From NCBI RefSeq assembly GCF_001411555.2, contig NC_049905.1, positions 14,074,586 through 14,138,585 of the forward strand: 64,000 bases of DNA, in the 5' to 3' direction. Both the position numbers and the translations under genes were made by a program. The notes beneath the pieces were generated by a model. That model saw only the letters and a program-made list of their open reading frames with translations. It was not told the DNA's origin and did not search any database. Origin of the DNA: Juglans regia (lineage: Eukaryota; Streptophyta; Magnoliopsida; Fagales; Juglandaceae). Below, in pieces: positions 48,540-59,430 of this stretch (positions are counted from its first letter, which is position 1; every line of letters begins with the position of its first letter).

Positions 48540-49601
48540 ACTACCCCAATTATATGCAAACTCAATGAAACGCAAATGATACTTCCGCAAACATTCATGC
48601 AACAAGTTAATGTATGGCAAATGATACTCCCACAAACGTTTCTGAAACACACCTAAAGCTTTTTTTACACCAAAATGACCACTCCAATTATATGAAAACT
48701 CAATGAATGGCAAGCAATATTCCTACAAACGTTCATACAACAAGTTAATGAATGACAAATGATACTTCCACAAATGTTCATGTAACACTTCAATGAAAGG
48801 CAAATGATACTCCCACAAACGTCCATGCAACACGTCATTGAATGGCAAATGATATTCCCAAAAACGTTCATGCAACACAACAAAAGTCTTCCTTACACCA
48901 AGGTTACCCAACAAACCACCATGTCCATCACACACAAGCAACTTACGCAAAAAACTAGTAGGCACACAAAATCTATTCTTTCTAAACAAGTACCAATCTA
49001 GTTTATAGAACTTACCAAATGATGATTTCTCACATGTTCCATACACACTAGCAAAGTCATCATCATTAGCATGTAATTCCTTATCATATTCAAGTCTCAA
49101 CAATTTTGCATCTAAAATGAAGACAAGGACATACCTTCTTGCTAAAGCATCAACCACAAAACTTTTCATACCATGTGTGTATTTGAATACATAAGGAAAA
49201 GTCTCAATATAATCCTCCCGCTTATCACGCATTCTAGTCAATAACTTACCTTGTCCCTTTAAGTGTGTCAAGGTCTCTTGTTTTTCCAAGAAAGGTCGGT
49301 TAGGGATTGTTGCACCTAACACAAAATCAATGTAGTGCTCTATCTCCCTAATAGGTGGCAATCCACTAAATACACCACTAGGAAACACGATCTCATATCC
49401 CTGCAACAAAGAGACAACAATACTAGGCAAACATACGTTAGGTTCGTTAGGATTGAGACTCGCATTAGCATAAAAACTCACTTTTCTCTTTGTTTTTCTC
49501 TCACTTTCTTCACACTCTCTTTTCTTTCCACTCTCTTTTTCTTTTTCACACTCTTTTTCCCTTTCACTTTTTTTTCTTTTCACTCTCTTTTTTTCGGTCA
49601 C
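48540..49601 (-). pseudogene. Pol remnant with RT deleted, inverted derivative
   Basis: Read downwards from 49601: a charged linker (KRVKRKKSEREKECEKE), then SGLPPIREIEHYIDFVLGA, where IPNRP joins to [17 protein letters not shown]. All of RT and most of RNase H are missing. It continues ALARRYVLV and the pre-integrase part (CEKSSFGKFYKLDWYLF; GGLLGNLGVRKTFVVLHE). It then enters a tandem array of ~48-bp units down to 48540. It encodes no polymerase, so any mobility would have been in trans. Confidence 0.82.
48560..48900 (-). repeat. 48-bp coding minisatellite at an integrase deletion join
   Basis: Units read LHERFWEYHLPF, LHGRLWEYHLPFIEV, LHEHLWKYHLSFINL, LYERL.EYCLPFIEF and so on. Each fuses the LHEHFFW segment of the integrase finger to the [10 protein letters not shown] segment about 180 codons further on. 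Two longer units also include GHFGVKKALGVF and IEFAYNWGSHS. About six copies in all. Confidence 0.75.
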
Positions 49602-50418
49602 TCTTTTTCTTCAACTTTTTTTGTACTCTCTACCTCACATTGATTTTTCAAATCATTCGCTCTTTTGCTTGAGGTCTTAGTCTCACCTTTTTCTTTTTTC
49701 TCTCTTTCTTCATTTCGGTCTCACTATTTCTTTTCTTCTCAATCTCATTTTCACTCTTACTTTTCAGCTCAATCTCACTTTCACTCTCACCTTCACTCTT
49801 GCTTTTTAGCTTGTTCTCACTTTCACTTTTGCTTTTTTGCTCAATTTCCTTTTCACTTTTTCTTTTTTTATCACTCTCACTTTTACTTCTTAATTTATTA
49901 CTCTCATTTTCACTCTTTCTTTTTTGAGCAACCTCACTTTTCAGCTTCAATTGGTCCCCATGGACCTGTGTTGGAGTTAAATGAGCAAGTTTGATTGTTT
50001 TTCCATCCTTTTCAAAACTGTACATGTTCCTTAACCCATCATAGATGACCTTTCTATCATACTGCCATGGCTTTCCCAACAAAATATGACCAGCATGTAT
50101 AGGCACTACATCACAAAGGACTATATCTTGGTATTTCATAATTGAAAAAGAAATAAAAACTTGCTTATTTATCCTAACCTCCCCATAATCACTCAACCAC
50201 TGCAACATGTAAGGTCTAGGGTGTTTCAAGGTAAGTAAATTCAATTTCTCAACTAAAGTAGTGCTAGCCAAATTAATACAGCTCCTCAAATCAATGATCA
50301 AACTACATACCTTGTTGTTGATGGGACATCTAGTATGAAAAATGTTCTCACTTTGGTGCTCTGTATCATTCATCTTAATTTGTGTATTGAGTGCACGCCT
50401 GGTAACAAGAGAATCACC
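49602..50418 (-). pseudogene. Protease region and charged linker, inverted derivative
   Basis: Read downwards: [20 protein letters not shown], the protease site LIIDLRSCINLASTTLVEKL (Gly replaced by Leu next to Asp, so probably inactive), WLSDYGEVRINKQVF and GKPWQYDRKV. A long array of KSESE/KRKSE-type repeats (49680-49930) follows. The upstream end at 50418 breaks in the spacer before the protease and is joined to plus-strand RT sequence. Confidence 0.82.
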
Positions 50419-50419
50419 A

Positions 50420-50838
50420 GCCTATAGGAGTAATCCAGAGGAGACAAAGGAGTTTCACAGGGAAGTTGAGGATTTGATGAGCAAGGGGTACGTGAGGGAG
50501 AGCATGAGCCCTTGTGCAGTACCAGTGCTACTAGTGCCAAAGAAGGATGGGACGTGGAGGATGTGCATTGATTGCAGGGCGGTCAACAATATCACGGTAA
50601 AGTATCGCCATCCCATTCCTAGATTGGATGATATGCTTGATGAATTGCATGGCTCATGTATTTTCAATAAAATTGATCTTAAAAATGGGTACCATCAAGT
50701 TAGAATGAAAGAGGGTGATGAATGGAAAACTGCTTTTAAGACTAAGTATGGGCTTTATGAATGGTTGGTTATGCCATTTGGACTTACAAATGCGCCCAGT
50801 ACTTTCATGAGATTAATGAACCATGTCATACGTACATT
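50420..50838 (+). pseudogene. Misplaced RT fragment of the outer element
   Basis: 140 codons of RT from [19 protein letters not shown] through [12 protein letters not shown] to [14 protein letters not shown], then a switch to gag sequence. It duplicates about 51940-52355. Its sequence is close to copy 2 (for example [11 protein letters not shown]), suggesting a different source from the RT downstream. Confidence 0.88.
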
Positions 50839-51428
50839 CAGGGCACATTGCTTCTCAATGTCTAAATAGGAGGGTGATGATTATGCGTGACAATGGGGAG
50901 GTGATGACTGAGAGTGAGGATGATAGTGATGAGGTGCCCGAGTTGGTTGATGCTAGTGATGATGATGGAGTGGTATACCCTGTGACAGGTGAGTCTCTTG
51001 TTGCCAGGCGTGCTCTTAATGCACACATTAAGGTGGATGATGCAGAGCAAAAGAGAGAGAACATTTTCCATACTAGATGCCATGTCAACAATAAGGTATG
51101 TAGTATGATCATTGATGGAGGGAGTTGTACTAATGTGGCTAGCACTACTTTGGTTGAGAAATTGAATTTAACAACCTTAAAACACTCTAGACCATACAAA
51201 TTGCAGTGGTTGAATGATTGTGGAGAGGTTAGGGTGGATAAACAAGTGTTAGTTACTTTTTCTATTGGGAAGTATCAGGATGAGGTGCTTTGTGATGTTG
51301 TGCCTATGCATGCGGTCCAAATGTTGTTGGGGAGGCCGTGGCAGTATGATAGGAGAGTGACACAAGATGGGTTCAAGAACATGTACAGCTTTGAAAAGGA
51401 GGGCAAACAATTGAGCTTGCTGCTTTAA
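50839..51428 (+). pseudogene. Zinc-knuckle end and protease of the outer element
   Basis: Begins [20 protein letters not shown], then the acidic spacer, MIIDGGSCTNVAST (protease site in the family form), [14 protein letters not shown] and [10 protein letters not shown]. It ends by frameshift at KQLSLLL, exactly like copy 1, so copy 1 and the outer element may share this lesion by descent. Confidence 0.87.
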
Positions 51429-54106
51429 CTCCATGCCAGGTCTATGAGGACCAACTGAAATTGAAAAATGAGGTTGCTTGAAAAAGAAAGAGTGAAAATG
51501 AGAGTGATCAAAAGAGAAAGAGTGAAAATGAGAGTGATCAAAAAAGAAAGAGTGAAAAAGAGATTGAGCAAAAAAGAAAGAGTGAAAAAGAAAGTAGAGA
51601 GGTGGCTGAGAGTAAAGAAAAAAGAGTGGAGCCACGAGGGAAAAAGTAAAGAGAGTCTACCGAGAGAAAAGGAAAGGCAAAAGTGAGTTTCTATGCAAGA
51701 GAAAGTGAGGTTAAGAGGGCTTTCTTCGCAGATCGCCCTATGATTTTTCTTGTCTATAAAGAGTCTTATGTTACTCTTGATGAAACTAACCAGTCTCTTC
51801 CTAGTTTGGCTATTTCTTTGTTGCAGGAGTTTGAGAATGTATTCCCGGAGGAGATGCCAAATGAGTTCCCACCCATTAGAGGGATTGAGCACCAGATTGA
51901 TTTTGTGCCCGGGGCTGCTATTCCAAACCGACCAGCCTATAGGAGTAATCCAGATGAGACAAAGGAGTTTCAGAGGCAAGTTGAGGATTTGATGAGCAAG
52001 GGGTACGTGAGGGAGAGCATGAGCCCTGGTGCAGTACCAGTGCTACTTGTGCCAAAGAAGGATTGGACGTGGAGGATGTGCATTGATTGTAGGGCGGTCA
52101 ACAATATCACGGTAGAGTATCGCCATCCCATTCCTAGATTGGATGATATGCTTGATGAATTGCATGGCCTATGTATTTTCAGTAAAATTGATCTTAAAAG
52201 TGGGTACCATCAAATTAGAATGAAAGAGGGTGACGAATGGAAAACTGCTTTTAAGACTAAGTGTGGGCTTTATGAATGGTTGGTTATGCCATTTGGACTT
52301 ACAAATGCGCCCAGTACTTTCATGAGATTAATGAACCATGTCATACGTACATTCATAGGCAAATTTGTGATTGGGTACTTTGATGATATCTTAGTGTACA
52401 ACAAGAACTTAAATGAACATATTGAACATTTGAGATGTGAAAAATTATATGCTAATTTCAAGAAATGTGTCTTTTGCATGGAAAAAGTTGTTTTTCTTAG
52501 TTATGTTGTTAGTACAAAGGGTATTGGGGTGGATGAAGAGAAAGTTAAGGCCATCAAAGAGTGGCCAAAGCCAAAAAGCATCATTGAGGTAAGAAGCTTT
52601 CATGGCTTAGCTAGCTTTTATCAGCGTTTTGTTAAAGACTTTAGCACCATTGCTGCACCACTCACTGAGGTAATTAAAAAGAATGTTGGGTTTCATTGGG
52701 GGGCTAATCAAGAGAATGCTTTTGCCACTATTAAAGAAAGGTTGTGCTCTGCACCTGTGTTAGCATTACTTGATTTTAACAAAGCTTTTGGGATTGAATG
52801 TGATGGCTCAGGAATAGGGATTGGAGCCGTTTTGATGCAGGATAGGCGGCCCATAGCCTTTTCCAGTGAAAAGTTAAGTGGGGCATCTCTGAAGTATCCT
52901 ACTTATGACAAAGAGCTTTATGCTCTTGTTCGTGCATTAGAGACTTGGCAGCACTACCTATGGCCAAGGGAATTTGTGATCCACACCGATCATGAATCAT
53001 TGAAGCATCTCAAGGGGCAAGGTAAGTTGAATAAAAGGCATGCTAGATGGATGGAATACATTGAGACCTTTCCCTATGTCATCCATTACAAGCAACGTAA
53101 GGAGAAGATTGTTGCTAATGCTCTATCCCAGAGGTATGTACTTCTTACTTCTATGAGTGCTAAAATGCTTGGGTTTGAATATGTGAAAGACATGTATGCC
53201 GATGACGCTGATTTTTCTAATGTGTACGTGGCATGTGATAAGGCGGCATTTGGTAAGTTTTACAAGTATGATGGTTATTTGTTTAAAGAAAGCAAACTTT
53301 GTCTGCCAAATTGTTCTATGCGTGAGTTATTGGTGCGTGAGGCACATGGTGGGAGATTAATGGGACACTTTGGTGTCAAGAAAACTTTAGACATTTTGCA
53401 TGAACATTTCTTTTGGCCTAGGATGAAGGGAGATGTTAACCGTATTTGTGGAAGGTACATTACATGTAGAAAGGCCAAATCTAAGGTTTTGTCACATGGG
53501 TTGTATACACCCTTACCCGTTCCTAGTGAGCCATGGGTAGATATATCTATGGACTTTGTTTTGGGGCTGCCTAGGACCAAAAGGGGTAGAGATTCTATTT
53601 TTGTGGTTGTGGATAGATTTAGTAAGATGGCACATTTCATTCCATTCCATAAAACAGATGATGCCACAAACATAGCTGACTTGTTTTTCCGGGAGATAGT
53701 GCGACTCTATGGTGTACCTAGGAGTATTGTTTCTGATATGGATGTTAAATTTCTTAGCTACTTTTGGAAGGTGTTGTGGGGGAAATTGGGTACTAAGCTC
53801 TTATTTTCCACTACTTGTCATCCGCAGATTGATGGTCAGCCTGAAGTAGTTAATAGGACTTTAACTCAACTTTTAGGCACTGTTGTTCATAAGAATTTAA
53901 AAACTTGGGAGGATTGTTTGCCATTTATAGAGTTTGCATATAATAGGACGATGCATACTACTACTTCATACTCTCATTTTGAAATTGTTTATGGATTTAA
54001 TCCACTTACTCCTTTGGATTTGATGCCTTTACCTGTTGATGGCAGGAGTAGTTTAGATGGACAAAAGAAGGCGGAGTTGGTGAAGTTGGTGAAGTTGGTG
54101 AAGTGA
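51429..54106 (+). pseudogene. Linker, RT, RNase H and integrase of the outer element
   Basis: A short KRKSE linker (51468-51686) is interrupted by a stop. Then about 807 codons are open: RT with YFDDILVYN (GYFDD context), RNase H with [16 protein letters not shown], integrase finger [22 protein letters not shown], and core MDFVLGLPR with [13 protein letters not shown] lacks seven residues (YVFDVLR) after NEHIEHLR, an in-frame 21-bp loss between TTGAGAT-type direct repeats. The block ends in a triplicated TTGGTGAAG (LVKLVKLVK) followed by TGA. Confidence 0.92.
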
Positions 54107-54649
54107 CTTCATGAGAGGGTACGGCTTCAGATTGCCCAAAAGAATGAAAGGATTGCTTCCCAAGCCAATAAAGGACGAAGGCGTGTCATCTTTGAACCTG
54201 GAGATTGGGTTTGGGTTCACATGCGCAAAGAAAGATTCCCATCCCATAGAAGGACTAAGTTGCATCCTCGAGGAGATGGACCTTTCCAAATTCTTGAGAA
54301 AATTAATGACAATGCATATAAAGTGGATCTTCCAGGTGAGTATAAAGTTTCTGCAACTTTCAATGTTTCTGATATTTCTCCTTTTGATGTAGGTGAAGAT
54401 TCGAGGTCGAATCCTTTTGAGGAGAGGGGAAATGATAGGAACCAAGGTGGGCCTACTCTTAAAGATCATTTGCAAGTTCTAGATGGGCCAATTGCAAGAT
54501 CAAGGGCCAAGAAGATCAAGGAAGCAATGCAAGGATTGGTGCAATTCACTTGGGATGAAGCCAGCAAGAGCCCAACACTCAAGATGGGTCTGAAAGAAGA
54601 AGAACTAGTTTTGATCCACTTGATTCAAGCTGTGGAAGACATGACTTAG
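54107..54649 (+). pseudogene. Integrase C-terminal domain running into the 3' LTR, outer element
   Basis: Continues after the stop: RKERFPSHRRTKLHPRGDG, LPGEYKVSATFNVSD, ISPFDVGEDSRSNPFEERGND, then into the LTR at 54433 (RNQGGPTLKDHLQVLDGPI) and SRAKKIKEAMQGL to the normal stop after AVEDMT. The full 72-codon LTR-encoded tail is preserved here. Confidence 0.88.
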
Positions 54650-55269
54650 AGATATGGCCTATTGTTATTGGAGGCTTCCAATTTGGTTAAATAATTTATT
54701 TTATTAGTTTATAATAAGTGGGCTTGAAGATGCTTGGTCCACATGTGTTATTTATTATGAACTAAGTTTTTTGGGAAGACCTTGTATTTTGGCCAATGGC
54801 TTATTTGGAAAGTTACTTTTTAGGAACTAGGGTTTCATCAATTTATTGTAGGGTTACTGTAGCCACACATACTGTAGCCAGTACTGTTCATCAAGGGTCA
54901 TTTTGAGTAAAATGGGTTTTATTTTGTTAGGGTTTTGATTAGGTTTGGGTTTAAAAACTCTTTGGAGCCTCATTGGAAGGGTTAGACAATATTGAATTTT
55001 ATTTGTGAGTCGAGTTTTCTCCTCTTGTTCTTGATTGAAAACTCTTAAACTTATCAAAGGTAAATCACAACCTTTGTGGCGTTCCTCCTTTGTAATCTGG
55101 ATTCTTAAGACGGGTTATTCAACGGTCTAGATTTTAATATAATCTAGGTTCTTTAAACATGTTCTCATCGTGTCTTAGTTCTCCATCCGTTGACTTGATT
55201 TTGGCTTTCTTGGGGAGTTTTCAAATTGATTGTGGGTTCAAGGGAATTCTTTCCCACGGGTTCATATCA
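54433..55269 (+). repeat. 3' LTR of the outer CRM-like element
   Basis: 837 bp, TGATAGG...TATCA, preceded by the PPT GAGGAGAGGGGAAA. It shares diagnostic variants with 32199-33020. Confidence 0.92.
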
Positions 55270-55274
55270 TGCAC

Positions 55275-57474
55275 AAACCTTCGACATCACCTCATGGTAA
55301 TATTTCTCCATTTTTTTTTCATTTCATTACTTGTTAGATTTAGATATTCATTTCAACCATGTGATAGAGAACTATGACCTAATCAAACCCATAGATTTTC
55401 TTTCTGATCAGAGAATGAAAGAGTGATTTGTGTTTACTTCGAATTTGAATTTCACCCGCTTGCATTTATTATGCAACTCAACAACCATGTATATAGGACC
55501 CAACTACTTTCAAGTTTCTGTCATAAGTATTAAGTATATGTAAATTGTTGGGTTAAATTTTTGAGATTTTTTTCTGCTTGGGATGAAAGAATGAAGGTGG
55601 TATAAAGGTCACAACTTTATACATTAAAACAAAAGGACGAAGACTTCTATCACCATTAAAAAATGTCGACAAGTATTTCCTAGTCATTCCACAATTATAG
55701 AAAATACCTACAAAAAGTTGGTATGCTCAACAAAGGAACTCAAAGAACAGATACAATACAACAATGGAGACAAATAATTCTAAATAGAACTGAAAGAATA
55801 CTTTAAAAAAATATTATTTGCACACTTTTCGTGTTATTGAAAATGCTAGCATTTTTTGTTTTTGAGTTTGGGAGAATAAAAAATAAAATTATCAATAAAA
55901 TGTAGAGAGTCTTGTGTCCAATTCAGTACTTGAGATCTCTTACACGCTTGAAATCTCCTTTCTATTCTTAACTTCAATTTTTTTGAAGCAGTTTTTTTTA
56001 TTAATAGATTTTTAATGACAAACTAACATTTTAAAAAACAGAAAAATGGACCCGGCCGGACCGGAAACCGGTAAAACCGGAGATAATGATTTAGGAGAGT
56101 AATCGGTTTTAAGAAATGGAAAACCGGTACATACCGATTTAGTTCTAAATTTTATCCAAAACCAGACCAAACCGGACCCGTTACACCCCTAAATGCATGT
56201 GGCACTGCCCGCATATTTAATTATTTAATACTTTTCAGCATTATCTCTTGTTTAGTTTATTGATCTCAGTCACCGACCAGATTCTTGTTGTTTATTTTTA
56301 TTATTAACTTCTTAGTTTTTTAATTTTTTGTTTTAGTTTTCTGCGAATGTGGTTTGCTGACAGATTTTTTTTATAAGTTTTTTGAAAGTCGGTGGTGTAT
56401 TTAATATTCATGGGTGGCATATATTTGTAATATATTTTATATAATTAATGAAGTTTGATTTTGATCCCATTTGAAAAAAGTAGATAAATCTAAAGACTAC
56501 ATGATAAAAAAAATATTTTTTAATAATAGATCTTATTTTTTTTTTTTAAAAAGTGCATAGCGTTTAGATACATTAATAAAACTATATCTAATACTATTCA
56601 TTTTATACATGGTAGTTACAATATAATCATTTAAAAAAAAAAAAAACTCTGCCCAAAGAATAGTTTGTAATTGATCTTCTGTAATGAGGCTGAATATTCT
56701 AGTTGGGTTCGCCAGCTGTAATATGCCTTGCATCTTGACTTCTAAGTACGTACGTATATACCTACTTGTCAAAAAATAAAATAAAGATAAATTATATTTA
56801 AAATTTAAATTTAAATAAAAATAATAATTTTTTAATAATAGATTCACTCTTAAAAAATAGAAAAGAAACGAAATTTACATACTTAAAAAACTGTATTGAC
56901 TTTAGTCTTAGATGAAACTTTTCGTGACTGTTTGATCTCTTCAGGCAAGAAAGACTCTTGAGACTTCGCTAGCTAGTAGCTACCGGTGACCGACTACAAC
57001 AGCCAAGGACTGAAACTAGCTAGCGACAGTACTTTTGGAAAATATCGATCCCGGCCGTCTTCCAGGTAGCTGCGTCGATCGCAAGTAATTACTCCATCTC
57101 TTAAACCTTCAGTTTGATCAATCATATAAATTAAGAAAAATCATGCTATTTCTCAACAAATAATTAAGCTAGCTAGCTTTTGTACTGCATCAAGTTCCCT
57201 ATATATATATATATATAGTCCTGCTGCTGAAGAAAAAGATCAATGTCATGATGAATCTTCTCATGACACACACACACACATATATATATATATCCTGCAT
57301 ATAATTAACAACAACTTCAGCTAAGCAGTTTTTGTTTTAATTAGTTAAATTAATATATACGATTAATTTGTTTCCTATCAAGTATATATAGTTCTTCTAT
57401 AACCAGTACTACTTTTGCTTTTATCGTCTTTGCTTATATATTTATATATGCTCCTAACCCCTGCATCCATCGGG

Positions 57475-57505
<31 letters not shown>

Positions 57506-57538
57506 TACTGATAGATTAAGATGGAAACAAATTAGAGT
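55275..57538. other. AT-rich intergenic sequence with simple repeats
   Basis: No gene supported. 56041-56190 is rich in CCGG words (GGACCCGGCCGGACCGGAAACCGG) and ends CGTTACACCCCTAA, resembling the end of a common plant non-autonomous repeat; its other end was not found. TA and CA microsatellites lie at about 57198-57218, 57270-57292 and 57475-57505. The last block may be the promoter region of the broken gene that follows. Confidence 0.5.
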
Positions 57539-57825
57539 ATTGCTGCCTTTTCTGCTGCTGTTCCTGTTCCTGAATTGCTTGGCAAACATAATTATCTGGA
57601 ATGGGAGTTTCGGGTGCGAACCTACTTGAAGGGTCAAGATCTTTGGAAGGACATCATCATTGACGATAACTCGGGAAACGCAACCGCAGCACCTTCTTGG
57701 CAAGAAAATGATGATGAAGAGCGGAGGAGGAATTACATGACTTTACATGTGATCCAGATTTCATGCGGCCCAGACGCATTTTCCGAGATTCAGACCTTGC
57801 GTTCAGCCGACGAGAATTGGCGAAC
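57539..57825 (+). pseudogene. First exon of an ankyrin/ITN1-type gene (UBN2/DUF4219-like domain), start lost
   Basis: About 95 codons: AAFSAAVPVPELLGKHNYLE, EFRVRTYLKGQDLW, then ALHVIQISCGPDAF-like sequence (here TLHVIQISCGPDAFSEIQTL). This resembles the Gag-derived N-terminal domain found in some plant ankyrin proteins. The codon where a Met would be expected is ATT (57539), directly after an in-frame TAG, so translation cannot start normally. The exon stops at ENWRT against a T17 run. An intact relative should continue into the rest of the domain and ankyrin repeats. Function here is lost; the family link is from memory. Confidence 0.6.
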
Positions 57826-58720
57826 TTTTTTTTTTTTTTTTTGATAAAACAATCAATTTCATTTTAGAGCATTCTCATTGGATTAGCTAAAATCTAAATC
57901 CAATGAAAATTTAGCTATTAAATCATAAAATCCCTCACATTGAATTAGCTATATTCCAAATAATTGGAATATAGCTACAGTAAAGTCTAAACTAATTTCC
58001 AAATTTGGAACACACTATTCATTCATCAAATCCCTTTTATATTATTTCTTTCTCTCTCCTTTTAATATCAATTATTTCTCTCTCCATTTTAAATGACAAT
58101 TGAAAAAATATAATTAGAATACAATTACTAATTAATATATAATATTATGAATAGTAAAATATAATAAAATATAATAAATTCATAATTAAAAAGATAAAAA
58201 AAATTTTAAAATTATTAATTACTCATTACTATATAATGAATAAATGAATAATCCAATTTGGAGATTTGATGTGAATAGTCAAAATTAAATTCATCTTATA
58301 TTATTTTATTATCATATAATGAAAAAATGGCTATTCCAATGTAGAAACTTCTGTAAATGTAATAGTTAAATGCTAAATTCATCTTGCATTCATAAAAAAT
58401 GTACTTTAATTTAGCTAATCCAATGAGAGTGCTCTTTGATCAACAATTACAAATAATTATACAAAGAAAATCTGGAATACAATCCCACCACATTTCTAAA
58501 TTATCTATCTTCTAAGCATTTATTGCAAGTGATGAGCGGCCATATTCTTCCCTATACACGAGTAAAAGAACAACTCCCAAAACAAACTTTCAGCCCCTGT
58601 ACGTACTTCTTCAAACAGAATCCCATGGATGAATTCCCCATATCATTTTGCTCTGAGGAATTCACTAGTAATAGACTATCACTCTCCACCAACAGACTCG
58701 GGATACCCAATGTTTAGAGA
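57826..58720 (-). mobile_element. 5'-truncated LINE, RNase H end, with MITE inside
   Basis: T17 at 57826-57842 is the poly-A tail of a minus-strand non-LTR retrotransposon. Upstream in element orientation (58720 down to 58440) fragments of a LINE RNase H can be read: LLVESDSLLLVNSS, FGSCSFTRV, and AAHHL followed by a W..CIPDFL-type end in another frame. It is heavily mutated. The insertion abuts the broken exon, so it probably ended that gene's first exon. The upstream limit is uncertain. Confidence 0.6.
57866..58435. mobile_element. MITE, 570 bp, nested in the LINE
   Basis: Near-perfect 26-bp terminal inverted repeats, AGAGCATTCTCATTGGATTA and on the other side AGAGCACTCTCATTGGATTA (complement), continuing GCTAAA. 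The inside is AT-rich and non-coding, with internal repeats of the end motif (TTAGCTA...AATTTGGA). The flanks give only TT as a possible TSD, so the superfamily is unclear. Confidence 0.82.
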
Positions 58721-59430
58721 GAGAGAGATTGACTCACCAGGCACGCCCGCGACGAGTCCCCATTCTTAGCATTGGCTTCTACACCACGCATTTCTGAGTG
58801 GAAATCGGCTCGTGTGTTGGAAACGATGGATCTATTCCCGTTAGAACCTTTTCTTTCACTTTGTTTTTCTTTTTTTTTTTTGCTGCTTTAAAAGAAAATT
58901 GTTCATCGATCCAAGACCTGGATTGACAGTACTTGATCTATCCAATATTTGTCACGGACATAAGATTTGTTGGCCTCTTTTGCTGAAAGGTATACGCATT
59001 GATCAATCCGCTCCTGCCACCTTTGAAACTCGATTGAACATTCCCAACGTTGGAAATGGCCGCCAACGCAATCAAGTTACAACGATCGGGTCAGGTATCT
59101 TTTTACCTAACCTTTTAACTTTTCCTAATTCTTGGCTTGTAATATTTGAGAAATATCAATTATTTTAATTAATCATTTTATAAATAGTTGTAAAAGAGTT
59201 ATCAGAAATATTCTGCTAGCTAGCTTTGTTTTGGTAAGACTTTCATGATGTGATCTATATGTTCTGAAAATATTTTGGTCACTTTACAGCGCCATTAGTA
59301 CTGTTGCGCCATCTAGTTTCAGTTGTACTCTTGATAATTTTTGTTTGAAATTTTTGTACTTATTTTTTATTTTTGGTAATGGTTTAATTTCATCCAGTTA
59401 AATTGGTATTATTTCAATATTTGTCAAATG
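58721..59430. other. Spacer between the LINE and the TRIM
   Basis: Contains a T-rich tract at 58865-58880 and moderately GC-balanced sequence at 58895-59100, possibly exon debris of the broken gene, but no motif I can name. AT-rich from 59100. Confidence 0.35.

Larger units (their letters stand above)
34452..50418 (-). mobile_element. Inverted CRM-related deletion derivative, broken at its 5' end
   Basis: Minus-strand relative inserted in the outer gag. Its 3' LTR is 34452-35171. Its coding remnants are 35172-35478, 41214-41418 and 48540-50418, separated by two later insertions. The left flank is AGATG (34447-34451). The right side ends inside its own protease/gag region at 50418 without a 5' LTR, so no TSD can be tested. 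RT, most of RNase H and the integrase core have been removed by internal deletions. It is more divergent than the other copies. Confidence 0.75.
32199..55269 (+). mobile_element. Outer CRM-like element, rearranged and multiply invaded
   Basis: 5' LTR 32199-33020 and 3' LTR 54433-55269 pair with each other. They share variants absent from the 41419-48534 copy, such as GAGATATGG after the pol stop, AACTAAGTTTTTTGGGAA and GGGTCATTTTG. Candidate TSDs TGCAT (32194-32198) and TGCAC (55270-55274) differ at one base. Its own sequence is 32199-34451 and about 50420-55269. The second half is out of order: an RT fragment (50420-50838) precedes the gag-protease part (50839 on), followed by a second, full RT. 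The 3' half of gag is missing. Confidence 0.78.

Noticed and set aside
56041..56190. CCGG-rich repeat that might be a complete MITE
   Set aside because: Only one end-like sequence (CGTTACACCCCTAA) is seen; no matching inverted end or TSD nearby.
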